Shown piece by piece: positions 36,150 through 44,471 of a stretch of DNA of 64,000 bases. The stretch spans positions 49,679 through 113,678 of the forward strand of contig NZ_OEZH01000182.1 in the NCBI RefSeq assembly GCF_900243075.1, in the 5' to 3' direction. Both the position numbers and the translations under genes were made by a program. The notes under the pieces are model-generated. The model did not search any database, had not been told where the DNA came from, and saw only the letters and a list, made by a program, of their open reading frames with translations. Position 1 is the first letter of the stretch, and every line of letters starts with the position of its first letter. This DNA is from Clostridioides difficile (lineage in GTDB: Bacteria > Bacillota > Clostridia > Peptostreptococcales > Peptostreptococcaceae).

Positions 36150-37058
36150 TTATTTCACACTAGACTTAAATGGATTATATTTTCCTGGTTTCCATAAAGA
36201 TGGATTATCTGTATCAAGTATCATTGTAGTATTATCTTTAGTGTATATTATAAATTTAAATGTAGCATCTACTACACCTTCTGCTTTTGGAGCTACGATT
36301 TCTTTCTTTGTTTCTTTTTCTGTTGCAGCTCTAAGTACACATGTATTACATAAATAACTAGTAGACCTATCTAAAAGTTTATCATTTTTTAGAATTTCTC
36401 CCTCTTTTATCAGTGGACAGTCATTGTATAAGTGCCACTTATCTTCGCCTTCTACCCAATATATTTTTGTATCTTTATTTATGTTCACATTTTTGATTAA
36501 ATCCCTATTACTTGTCGTTTCCTCTTCTTCTTTTTCTGGCTCTATATATGAAGTCATTGTATAATCTAGTATCTGAGTAACATTTTTTTGTTCTTCTAAA
36601 TAAGCCATTAATTTTTTGACATTTCTATAATCACCTCTAACACTTATTGTTGTTGATATACCATAAAAATGTTCATATTCTCTAACGCTTCCAACATCAT
36701 AACTAGTTAAGTCAATATTATAAGCTTTCATTTTTTTATCTAAACCTATTAAAAAAAGTCCATCTTGCATATCATATAAAAGATTTTTGCTTTTTTCTCT
36801 TAATTCACTTTCAACTTCCTTAAGTTGTTTTTCATACTTTGGCATAAGTGCTGTTTTCTCTTTATATGTATTTAATTTCTCTGTAGCTTGTTTTACAGAA
36901 TTTTTTGTAGCAACGTATTTCTGATATTGAGGATAAAGTCCAAAGTAGCCATATGATAAAATAGCTAATAAAATTATAACCTTTATAAGAATTCCTTTTA
37001 GACTAACTTCCATTTTAAGTATATCTTTTATGTCTTTTTTAAATATATCTTTATTCAT
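36150..37058 (-). CDS. pilO: Type IV pilus alignment protein PilO with a Cys/His insertion
   Basis: 302 residues: short cytoplasmic N-terminus, one membrane helix (about 24-41), a coiled coil (about 50-95) and a ferredoxin-like PilO domain (about 100-175). PilO pairs with the PilN part of PilMN to form the inner-membrane alignment complex. Unusual feature: after residue 185 there is a segment with His209, Cys214, Cys237 and Cys240 (WHLYNDCP ... LCNTC), a likely metal-binding knuckle not typical of PilO. The gene overlaps the end of pilMN by 8 bases. Confidence 0.85.
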   Translation of the reverse strand: MNKDIFKKDIKDILKMEVSLKGILIKVIILLAILSYGYFGLYPQYQKYVATKNSVKQATEKLNTYKEKTALMPKYEKQLKEVESELREKSKNLLYDMQDGLFLIGLDKKMKAYNIDLTSYDVGSVREYEHFYGISTTISVRGDYRNVKKLMAYLEEQKNVTQILDYTMTSYIEPEKEEEETTSNRDLIKNVNINKDTKIYWVEGEDKWHLYNDCPLIKEGEILKNDKLLDRSTSYLCNTCVLRAATEKETKKEIVAPKAEGVVDATFKFIIYTKDNTTMILDTDNPSLWKPGKYNPFKSSVK

Positions 37059-38763
37059 TAGTTAATACACCTTCTTTCAGGTATAATGTCATACTAAATG
37101 TATAGTTAGAATCTTCTCCATTACTTTTTATACTATGTAATTTAACATCTTCGAAATAATACAATCCCTTTAATTTATATAAAAATTGACCTATATAAGA
37201 AGAATCTTTAGCATTTCCTTCTATATTTATAACATTTGGTATTTTATCATATAATGGAGTTTTATCATCTTTATCTGTGTCGGTATTATTAGTCTCACTA
37301 TTTCCAGTTAATGCTTCTGATACATTTGTAGTCTTACCTTCATTTAAATCATTATTTGTTTTATCTCCATTACTATCACTTTTCGTATTTGATTTTGTTT
37401 CATTATTACTTGATTTATCTGTTGTAGTTTTATTGCTATTTGAGTTATCAGTTTTATTAGTAGTACCAAGATTTTGATAAGTCGTCGATAAACTTGTTAG
37501 TTCAACTTTACTTGGAGTATTTTTATCTATATCATCCAATAAATTTTCCCATTTTACCTTTTTTCCAATTAACATATCATATACCTTTATTTCTTCGCTT
37601 TTGCTTTGTATCATTTTTTCTATATTCCCAATCTGATAATATGCAGATTCAATATTTCTTATTTCACCATTAACATTTTCAAGTTCTTTATTAACTAAGC
37701 TATTTGAGAAAATTAAACATAAATAAGGAATAGCAAGTACTAAAATAACTATTGGCGCGATTTTCAATATATTTTTCATCTGTTTAGCTTTCATCTGTTT
37801 TCTAAGTATATCTATTGGTAAAAAGTTTATATTTTCAAAATTCCTTTTACCTTTAGGCTCTATCATACTTCCTAAAAGCTCTACAATTGAATTTATATCA
37901 TCTTCATCTATATCTCCAGTTATCATATCAGATATATCCATTATCTCAGTAAGACCTTGAGAAATATAATTTGAAAATGCAGAACTAAAAGCTTCATAAA
38001 TTAATTTATTGGAATATCTTTTTCCTAATATTAATATAGTATCTGTAACCTTACCAAAGTTTCTTGACGAATAGTAATTCATAAGACCTTTTGATTCTTC
38101 TACTACATTTAATAATTGCATATCCATGTCTTTAGCAGTTATTCTTATAGGTATATTATCACTAATAAATAAAGTATCTTTCTTATATATATTTATAATT
38201 GTACTATTGTCACTTATATTGGTTACCATTATATCGTTATAATCTAAATTTTTAAGAATTCTTAAATAAGCTGTTGATAATGTATCTATCCTATCTAATA
38301 TCAAATCAAATTCATGTATTATCTCTACAATTGCATTTACTTCTTCCTTTTGTATAGCTCCAATAATAAGATTTAAACTTGCCTCATCACCATCTGAATT
38401 ATCATATGTTTCACTAGATACTTCATATGAAAACACATATTCATCTGATTCCAAAGCCATCATCTCATCCATCTCTAGCTTCATAAATCCATCTAAATCC
38501 TTTTTCTCCATCTTAGGAAGTTTTTGGGGTTTTAGAATTACATCTCTTGTATTTAAACAAAAAACTACATGTCTTGATTTTAATTTCACATTTTCTAATG
38601 CGTACCTCAATAGAGCATACTTTTCCTTAGAAAAATCTTGCACAATATCCTCTATTGAAAACACATTAAGATTTTTTACATAAAACTTATCTTTATCATG
38701 TTTATATCTGCCCTCAACTATGGAAATAGAATCGCCATAATATGATACATAAACCTTGTTCAT
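37051..38763 (-). CDS. pilM: Fused PilM-PilN pilus assembly protein
   Basis: 570 residues. The N-terminal 300 residues are a PilM/FtsA-like actin-fold protein (VSYYGDSISIVEGR, FCLNTRDVILKPQKLP, SDNSTIINIYKKDTLFISD). It is followed by a PilN-type region: FENINFLPIDILRKQ (the PilM-binding type motif), a membrane helix (about 337-357) and a coiled coil. A 70-residue Asn/Thr/Ser/Lys spacer (about 425-495) and a C-terminal PilN fold end the protein. In most bacteria these are two proteins, so the fusion fixes their 1:1 ratio. The spacer is odd for an alignment subunit. Confidence 0.88.
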   Translation of the reverse strand: MNKVYVSYYGDSISIVEGRYKHDKDKFYVKNLNVFSIEDIVQDFSKEKYALLRYALENVKLKSRHVVFCLNTRDVILKPQKLPKMEKKDLDGFMKLEMDEMMALESDEYVFSYEVSSETYDNSDGDEASLNLIIGAIQKEEVNAIVEIIHEFDLILDRIDTLSTAYLRILKNLDYNDIMVTNISDNSTIINIYKKDTLFISDNIPIRITAKDMDMQLLNVVEESKGLMNYYSSRNFGKVTDTILILGKRYSNKLIYEAFSSAFSNYISQGLTEIMDISDMITGDIDEDDINSIVELLGSMIEPKGKRNFENINFLPIDILRKQMKAKQMKNILKIAPIVILVLAIPYLCLIFSNSLVNKELENVNGEIRNIESAYYQIGNIEKMIQSKSEEIKVYDMLIGKKVKWENLLDDIDKNTPSKVELTSLSTTYQNLGTTNKTDNSNSNKTTTDKSSNNETKSNTKSDSNGDKTNNDLNEGKTTNVSEALTGNSETNNTDTDKDDKTPLYDKIPNVINIEGNAKDSSYIGQFLYKLKGLYYFEDVKLHSIKSNGEDSNYTFSMTLYLKEGVLTNE

Positions 38764-38777
38764 TTGTCCTTTCCCTC

Positions 38778-39986
38778 CTACATAGCATCATATATACTAA
38801 GCATTGGCATAAATATTGATACAACCAGTACCGCAACTATAATACCAACTGCAATTATTAAAACAGGCTCTATCATTGATGCCATCCTATTTAAATAAAT
38901 CTCGGATTCATACTCATAGAATTCGGCCATCTGTCTACTTATATTCTCTAATTCCCCTGTCTGCTCCCCTATAGCTATCATCTGTACCAATACAGAATCA
39001 AAATATGTATATCTCTGTAAATTTTCTGCTAAGCCCTCACCTCTTGTTATTCCATCTTTAGCTGATGCTAAAATCTTTTCTGCCATAGTATTATTTACAC
39101 TATCTATAATGTAATCAAGTCCCTGAACTAATGGGTACCCTGTTGATACAAATAGATACAAGGCTCTTGAAAATCGTGTAGCTACCATACAGTTTATTCC
39201 TTTTCCTAAAACAGGTATCTTATTTATGACTCTATCTTTATGTGCTCTCCCAACTGGTGTTTTTAGATACTTCTTAAATTGGTAAATAGATAGTATAATA
39301 GCTAAAAGTACTATTATCCAAAACTTTTTCATAAACATACCAAACCACATAACAATTCTCGTTATAAGTGGAAGAGTTGCACCTACTGTTGTAATTGAAT
39401 TAATCATCTTAGGCACCATAAACGCTGTAAATATAAAAATCATTATAAATGAAGAAATCAAAACTATTAATGGGTATGTCGCTGCATTTCTAAGCTTTTG
39501 CTTAATTCTATGTTCACTTGAATAAAATGAAGCCATACTTTTTAGTACTTCATCTAATTTACCTGTAGCCTCACCTGTAGCTACCATAGCACCAAGTAAC
39601 TTTGGAAACTTTGATTTTGGTGAAAGCATTGAATCTGCAATAGTAGAACCTACCTTTATTTCTGCCACTACACGATTAATTTCTTCTCTCAATGTAACAT
39701 TGGTTGACCTTCTAGCTAATGTTTCTAATCCTGAAATACTATTTATACCAGAAGATACTATAATCGCAAATTGTCTACAAAAGTGGCTTATCTGGTCAGC
39801 TCCTAAGTCCTTTTTTCTCTTTCTACTAAATACACTTATGTTTTTACTCTTACTCTCTTTAATTTCAAGAACTCTAAGATTTCTTTTTCTAAGAAGACTT
39901 CTAGCTTCGTTAAAATCATTGGCTTCAATCACATCAGTTTGCTTTTTTCCATCCTCTTTTATTACTGTATACTTAAAACTTTTCAT
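38778..39986 (-). CDS. pilC: Type IV pilus inner-membrane platform protein PilC
   Basis: 402 residues, GspF/PilC family. Two repeated cytoplasmic four-helix domains with the motifs FCRQFAIIVSSGINSISGLETLA and ATRFSRALYLFVSTGYPLVQGLDYI, each followed by membrane helices, three in total. It is the platform that PilB and PilT turn to add or remove pilin. The gene follows pilB by 11 bases. Length and motifs are normal. Confidence 0.94.
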   Translation of the reverse strand: MKSFKYTVIKEDGKKQTDVIEANDFNEARSLLRKRNLRVLEIKESKSKNISVFSRKRKKDLGADQISHFCRQFAIIVSSGINSISGLETLARRSTNVTLREEINRVVAEIKVGSTIADSMLSPKSKFPKLLGAMVATGEATGKLDEVLKSMASFYSSEHRIKQKLRNAATYPLIVLISSFIMIFIFTAFMVPKMINSITTVGATLPLITRIVMWFGMFMKKFWIIVLLAIILSIYQFKKYLKTPVGRAHKDRVINKIPVLGKGINCMVATRFSRALYLFVSTGYPLVQGLDYIIDSVNNTMAEKILASAKDGITRGEGLAENLQRYTYFDSVLVQMIAIGEQTGELENISRQMAEFYEYESEIYLNRMASMIEPVLIIAVGIIVAVLVVSIFMPMLSIYDAM

Positions 39987-39997
39987 AATATCATCCT

Positions 39998-41683
39998 TTA
40001 ATCAGTCATCAAAATTATTCTAATCATTTCTTCTACTGTTGTCTTTCCATTTAAAACCTTTTTAACTATATCCTCTTTTAAACTAACCATACCTTGTTTT
40101 CTAGCCATCTTTAAAATTTCTCTTTGATTTGCAGATGAATCTATTAACTCTTTTATTTCTGGAGTGATTTCAAGCATTTCAAATATACCTAGACGTCCCT
40201 TATATCCAGTATTATTGCATCTTTCACAACCTTCCCCTTTATAAATAGTTACTGATTCATTTACATCAATGCCAAGAGCCTTTTTTTCTCCAGTATCTGC
40301 TTCATATGAAACCTTACAATGCTCACATATTTTTCGTGTAAGTCTTTGAGATATTACCCCTAAAACAGATGAAGTTATCAAAAAACTTTCCACATCCATA
40401 TCTAAAAGACGTGAAATTGCTCCAACTGCTGTATTTGCATGCAATGTACTTAAAACTAAATGTCCTGTAAGAGAAGCTCTAATTGCTATTTCTGCTGTTT
40501 CAGTATCTCTTATCTCTCCAACCATTATTATATCTGGGTCTTGACGCATAAAAGCTCTAAGTCCACTAGCGAAGGTAAGTCCTGCCTTTTCATTTATTTG
40601 AGATTGATTTACACCAGGTAATTCATACTCTATAGGGTCTTCTATTGTTAATAGGTTTCTATTCTCTGTATTTAATTGATTTAACATTGAATACAATGTA
40701 GTGGTCTTTCCACTTCCAGTAGGGCCAACAACCAATATAAGACCATAGGGAGTGTTTATCAGTTCATCATATATCTTAGAGCCATGTTCGTCTATTCCTA
40801 GTACTTCTTTACTAACCATAAAATTACTCTTATCAAGAACCCTCATGGCTATCTTTTCATCCCTGTTAGTTGGCATTGTAGAAACCCTAAAGTCTATAGG
40901 CTTATTATCTACTTTTAAATAGATTCTACCATCTTGTGGGATTCTCTTTTCAGATATATTTATATCTGACATTATTTTGATACGGCTTATTACTGCCTTA
41001 TATGGTGCTGAGTTCATCCTCATATATTCCCTTAACATCCCATCTATTCTAAATCTAACACGCATATAATTTTCGCTTTGTTCTATATGTATATCACTTG
41101 CTTCCATTCTAACAGCATTTTCTAATATGTTATTTACTAATCTTACTATTGGAGCAGAATTTACATCTTCTTCGAGTATTACAGTTTCTCTTACTCCACC
41201 AGTTCTATTTTTGTTGTACTCAGTCATTGCTTTATTTATTTCTGAATGTGCATAAGCATGACCTATTGCTTTGTTTATATCGTCTGCATTTGATATAAAT
41301 ATCTCTACGTCTTTACCTGACATACGTCTTACATCTTGAACTGCTTCTCTGTCTTGTGGGTCTGACATGGCTAGACATATTTTATTTCCATCAATTTTGA
41401 ATGGAAATACAGTATATCTTTTGCATATATTTTCTGGAACCATTTTAGTAGCTAAGGTGTCTATTTCTGTTCCTTCTAAAAATACACTTTCTATATCTAA
41501 AAGTTCTTTTAATACACTTATTAATAAGTTACCATCTATAAGTCCTTCTTGTACTAGAATTTCTCCTAGTCTTTTCCCTCTGTTTTTTTGCTCTGATAGT
41601 GCCCATTTAAGCTGGTCTTCTGTTATGTATCCTTTTTCGACCAGTTTGTCTCCTATTCTAACTTTTTTAGCCACAGGTTTCAC
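39998..41683 (-). CDS. pilB: Type IV pilus extension ATPase PilB with MshEN c-di-GMP-type motifs
   Basis: 561 residues. The N-terminus has two MshEN-type repeats: R9-x-G11-x2-L14-x3-G18-x6-L25-x3-L29-x2-Q32, and R38-L39-G40-x2-L43-x3-G47-x6-L54-x3-L58, where the last Q is Leu61. This pattern binds c-di-GMP in MshE-like ATPases. The ATPase core has Walker A VGPTGSGKTTTLYS, LTIEDPIEYE and VGEIRDTETAEIA. A zinc Cys4 site follows (CEHC ... CERC). It drives pilus extension. It is separated from pilA1 by a terminator, which would lower its expression relative to the pilin. Confidence 0.94.
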   Translation of the reverse strand: MKPVAKKVRIGDKLVEKGYITEDQLKWALSEQKNRGKRLGEILVQEGLIDGNLLISVLKELLDIESVFLEGTEIDTLATKMVPENICKRYTVFPFKIDGNKICLAMSDPQDREAVQDVRRMSGKDVEIFISNADDINKAIGHAYAHSEINKAMTEYNKNRTGGVRETVILEEDVNSAPIVRLVNNILENAVRMEASDIHIEQSENYMRVRFRIDGMLREYMRMNSAPYKAVISRIKIMSDINISEKRIPQDGRIYLKVDNKPIDFRVSTMPTNRDEKIAMRVLDKSNFMVSKEVLGIDEHGSKIYDELINTPYGLILVVGPTGSGKTTTLYSMLNQLNTENRNLLTIEDPIEYELPGVNQSQINEKAGLTFASGLRAFMRQDPDIIMVGEIRDTETAEIAIRASLTGHLVLSTLHANTAVGAISRLLDMDVESFLITSSVLGVISQRLTRKICEHCKVSYEADTGEKKALGIDVNESVTIYKGEGCERCNNTGYKGRLGIFEMLEITPEIKELIDSSANQREILKMARKQGMVSLKEDIVKKVLNGKTTVEEMIRIILMTD

Positions 41684-41742
41684 TCCTTTACTATCTCAAT
41701 TATATCATCATTTGTGATTGGAGATTAAAGAAAATAGTATAA

Positions 41743-41769
41743 AAGACAGGAAGATTTTCTTCCTGTCTT
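41743..41769 (-). terminator. Intrinsic terminator between pilA1 and pilB
   Basis: Perfect 12-bp stem AAGACAGGAAGA/TCTTCCTGTCTT with a 3-nt loop, followed by a T-rich run on the minus strand. Partial read-through would give more major pilin than machinery. Confidence 0.85.
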
Positions 41770-41824
41770 TTATATTATATTTTTCATTAAATTTATAATA
41801 TTCTTTATAAAAATATAGTTTTAA

Positions 41825-42337
41825 TTATTTTGTTGAATCCATCTCAGCATTATCTATAAGAACTAAATATAGAACCTTATTGTCTACTTTTTCATTATCA
41901 GCTAATTCATCTTTAAGCTTACCATCGCTACCTATAGTTTTGTATATCTTATCTTTACCTAAATCACTCAATAACTTTGTTGATTGTGCTCCTGTTAATG
42001 TAGCCTTATCTATTTGTAAAACTAATTTATTCCCAGCCAAAAGTAATTTATACTCTCCACCTATATCTGCTTTATCAGGAAGAGTTTCCATATAAGTTTT
42101 TAATTCTTCTAAATTCACAGGAGTTGATGTTGTAGCAGGCATCTTATTAGTATCTGAATAATAAGATAATGCTGCACTCTTAACTGAACTATAATCAGAC
42201 TCAACACTTGCTACCTTAGCCTTATTTATATTACTGAATAAAGCTGGAACTGCTACTACTGCTAATATACCTATAATTGCAATTACTACCAATAATTCCA
42301 CTAAAGTGAAACCTTTTTTATTCTTTCTTAACTTCAT
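41825..42337 (-). CDS. pilA1: Major type IV pilin PilA1
   Basis: 170 residues. Class III leader MKLRKNKKG is cut after Gly9 to give FTLVELLVVIAIIGILAVVAV with Glu5 in place. The mature C-terminal domain is small, rich in Lys/Asp, and lacks the cysteine loop of many Gram-negative pilins. It is the first gene of the operon, directly downstream of a class II c-di-GMP riboswitch. Raised c-di-GMP should therefore raise its transcription. A GGGGGAA-type ribosome site precedes the ATG. Confidence 0.95.
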   Translation of the reverse strand: MKLRKNKKGFTLVELLVVIAIIGILAVVAVPALFSNINKAKVASVESDYSSVKSAALSYYSDTNKMPATTSTPVNLEELKTYMETLPDKADIGGEYKLLLAGNKLVLQIDKATLTGAQSTKLLSDLGKDKIYKTIGSDGKLKDELADNEKVDNKVLYLVLIDNAEMDSTK

Positions 42338-42456
42338 TTTTATTCCCCCTCAATTTTTAATTAATATTTATTTATAATATATCTGGTTAAAAATCTAAGT
42401 AAAATTATTTACACGTACTAACCAGATTTATTTCTAGCATATAACCATTTTTAAAC

Positions 42457-42505
42457 AAAAAAACTATGAAAATAGAAGTATCTATAAATAAATACAATTT
42501 CATAG
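42457..42505 (-). terminator. Riboswitch expression-platform terminator
   Basis: On the minus strand CTATGAAA (complement of 42498-42505) pairs with TTTCATAG (complement of 42464-42471), followed by seven T (42463-42457). The 5' arm includes the CTAT that forms helix P1 of the aptamer, so ligand binding and termination exclude each other. This fits an ON switch. Confidence 0.8.
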
Positions 42506-42573
42506 CCGGTTGCACCACTAACTCAATATGTTCCAAGGTGCCCACATCACAGAACATACATCAACGTTTCTAT
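42502..42573 (-). ncRNA. Class II cyclic-di-GMP riboswitch aptamer
   Basis: The minus-strand RNA carries the class II hallmarks in order: GAAACGTTGATG, then GGGCACCTTGG, then TTGAGTTAGTGGTGCAACCGG. The conserved GGGCAC ... GAGUUAGU.GUGCAACCG core matches the Clostridium class II consensus as I remember it. Weak helix P1 is ATAG (42573-42570) with CTAT (42505-42502). The aptamer lies about 165 bases upstream of pilA1 and overlaps a terminator arm. In C. difficile this element (Cdi2_4) is known to switch on the pilus operon when c-di-GMP is high. Confidence 0.93.
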
Positions 42574-42730
42574 TTTTTTAAATTCAGAATAATATATAAC
42601 TCATAATAGATATACATATCCACATATATTATATAATAGTTACCACATTTTAGCAACACATGTTATATTATTTATATATACCAAAAATTTACATATTGAA
42701 ACATGATTTCTAAAAATAACTATACTCCAC

Positions 42731-43168
42731 AAAAAGAAACATCTCCCTACAATCATCATATATCGTAAGGAGATATTTATAAATTATCATTTAGTTTTAT
42801 CATTGTCATTTCCATCCTTTGCTAGTATTTATTTGAAAGCTAAAAGCTATTACAATATAGTATTTTATAAAATCATCTATTATAAACATTCTATCTCTTA
42901 CAGTTATGATTCAGCCACAATCACTATATAAATGAAACTCTCCATTTACAGATATGCTTATTGTGCAAAATTACTTTCTTTACAGTAACTTTATATAATC
43001 CAGAACCCTCTCACAAACACTAAAGATATAGAATAGATACTATTTTCAATTCTTATAAATAAACTTTCAATAGATTTTTATATTCATCTTAGATTGCGAC
43101 TGAATCACTTAATTATTATGGGTTCATCTTCTATCCTTCCCATTGGAAACACCTCTTTCTTTATTTAT
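42731..43168 (-). ncRNA. Candidate small RNA or decayed small gene upstream of the riboswitch
   Basis: A complete transcription unit seems present: a promoter at 43175-43203, predicted start near 43168, and a terminator hairpin ATCTCCTTAC/GTAGGGAGAT (42765-42774 with 42741-42750) followed by TTTCTTTTT. About 437 nt lie between. The only ORF with a ribosome site (AGAGGTG) is 12 codons, MGRIEDEPIIIK, 43105-43143. All three frames are broken by stops afterwards, so this is either a noncoding RNA, a leader-peptide RNA or a broken small gene. No family recognised. Confidence 0.45.
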
Positions 43169-43174
43169 ATTTAT

Positions 43175-43203
43175 ATAATACTACATAATCTGAATTTTTT
43201 CAA
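43175..43203 (-). promoter_or_regulatory. SigmaA-type promoter of the orphan transcription unit
   Basis: On the minus strand TTGAAA (complement of 43198-43203), exactly 17 bp, then TATTAT (complement of 43175-43180). It points towards the 12-codon ORF at 43143 and is the best-spaced promoter in this gap. It lies about 165 bp beyond the prs terminator. Confidence 0.6.
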
Positions 43204-43367
43204 CACTTTTTTGTAATATTTTTTATATTCACAATATTATAAATTTTATGTATTTTATTGAATATCTTTTTTCTTAACTATAAATAAATTTTAAACCATA
43301 ATCTTTGTTTAAAATTACATCTATATTTATAAAAAATAAAAAACAACTATCTATAAATTCAAATACT

Positions 43368-43411
43368 AAAAAAGAGTTGCTTAAAAGGTTTGTATCCTTT
43401 TAAACAACTCC
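43368..43411 (-). terminator. Intrinsic terminator after prs
   Basis: GAGTTGCTTAAAAGG (43374-43388) pairs with CCTTTTAAACAACTC (43396-43410), one mismatch, 7-nt loop, followed by TTTTTTAG on the minus strand. Confidence 0.9.
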
Positions 43412-43426
43412 TATAAATCTAATAAA

Positions 43427-44377
43427 TTAGAATAATTTGCTTACTGATTCGTTAGAGAATATCATTCTTATAGCATCACCAAATAAAGGAGCTACAGTTT
43501 TTATCTTTATCTTATCTATTCTTTTCTCTTCAGGAAGTTGTATAGTATCAAGAACTATTAACTCACTTATCTCTGAATTAGCAATTCTTTCAATAGCTGG
43601 TCCTGATAATACACCATGAGTACAACAAGCGTAAACATCCTTTGCTCCAAACTCTTTAAGTGCATTTGCAGCATTAACTATTGTTCCTGCTGTGTCTATC
43701 ATATCGTCTAATAGTATAACATTTTTACCTTTAACATCACCTATTAAATTCATAACTTCACATACATTAGCTTTTGGTCTTCTCTTATCTATTATAGCTA
43801 TTGGAACTTCTCCATTTAAAGTATTAGCAAATTTTCTTGATCTAGTAACACTTCCTAAGTCAGGAGATACTACTACTAAATCTTCTATTTTCTTTTCATT
43901 GAAATAATTTGCTAATATCGTTCCACCTAGTAAGTGGTCTAATGGTATATCAAAGTATCCTTGTATTTGAGCTGCATGTAAATCCATTGTTAATACTCTG
44001 TCTGCTCCAGCAGCAGTTATTAAATTTGCAACTAATTTAGCAGTGATTGGATCTCTTGCCTTAGCCTTTCTATCTTGTCTTGCGTATCCATAGTAAGGAA
44101 TAACTGCTGTTATTCTTCCTGCTGATGCTCTCTTTAACGCATCAATTAAGATTAATAACTCCATTAAGTTATCATTCACTGGACTATTAGTAGATTGCAC
44201 TACAAACACATCACAACCTCTTACTGTTTCATTCATGTTTACACATATTTCACCATCACTAAATGTACCTACTTCACAATCTAACACTGATACACCTATA
44301 TAGTCAGCTATTTTCTGTGCTAACTCTTTCGATGAATTACCTGCAATAATTTTAATCTCGCTTCCGCTAGTATTCAT
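43427..44377 (-). CDS. prs: Ribose-phosphate pyrophosphokinase (PRPP synthetase)
   Basis: 316 residues, the usual class I length. It makes PRPP from ribose-5-phosphate and ATP. Conserved segments: NENVRG-like [48 protein letters not shown] and the PRPP loop [14 protein letters not shown]. It lies 94 bases after glmU in the same direction, the common glmU-prs pair of Firmicutes, and a strong terminator follows. PRPP made here also serves upp, purR sensing and the C-P lyase products encoded in the window. Confidence 0.97.
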   Translation of the reverse strand: MNTSGSEIKIIAGNSSKELAQKIADYIGVSVLDCEVGTFSDGEICVNMNETVRGCDVFVVQSTNSPVNDNLMELLILIDALKRASAGRITAVIPYYGYARQDRKAKARDPITAKLVANLITAAGADRVLTMDLHAAQIQGYFDIPLDHLLGGTILANYFNEKKIEDLVVVSPDLGSVTRSRKFANTLNGEVPIAIIDKRRPKANVCEVMNLIGDVKGKNVILLDDMIDTAGTIVNAANALKEFGAKDVYACCTHGVLSGPAIERIANSEISELIVLDTIQLPEEKRIDKIKIKTVAPLFGDAIRMIFSNESVSKLF

Positions 44378-44471
44378 TTATGTAACCCTCCTGAAAATTT
44401 TAAAATACTAATGAATATAATTTATAATAATTTCGAGCTAAATTTTTTAGCCAAAATAATAAACTACATAA

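Noticed and set aside
37277..37477. Plus-strand Val/Leu/Ser-rich frame
   Set aside because: It is the complement of the Asn/Thr-rich spacer in PilMN; no start signals.
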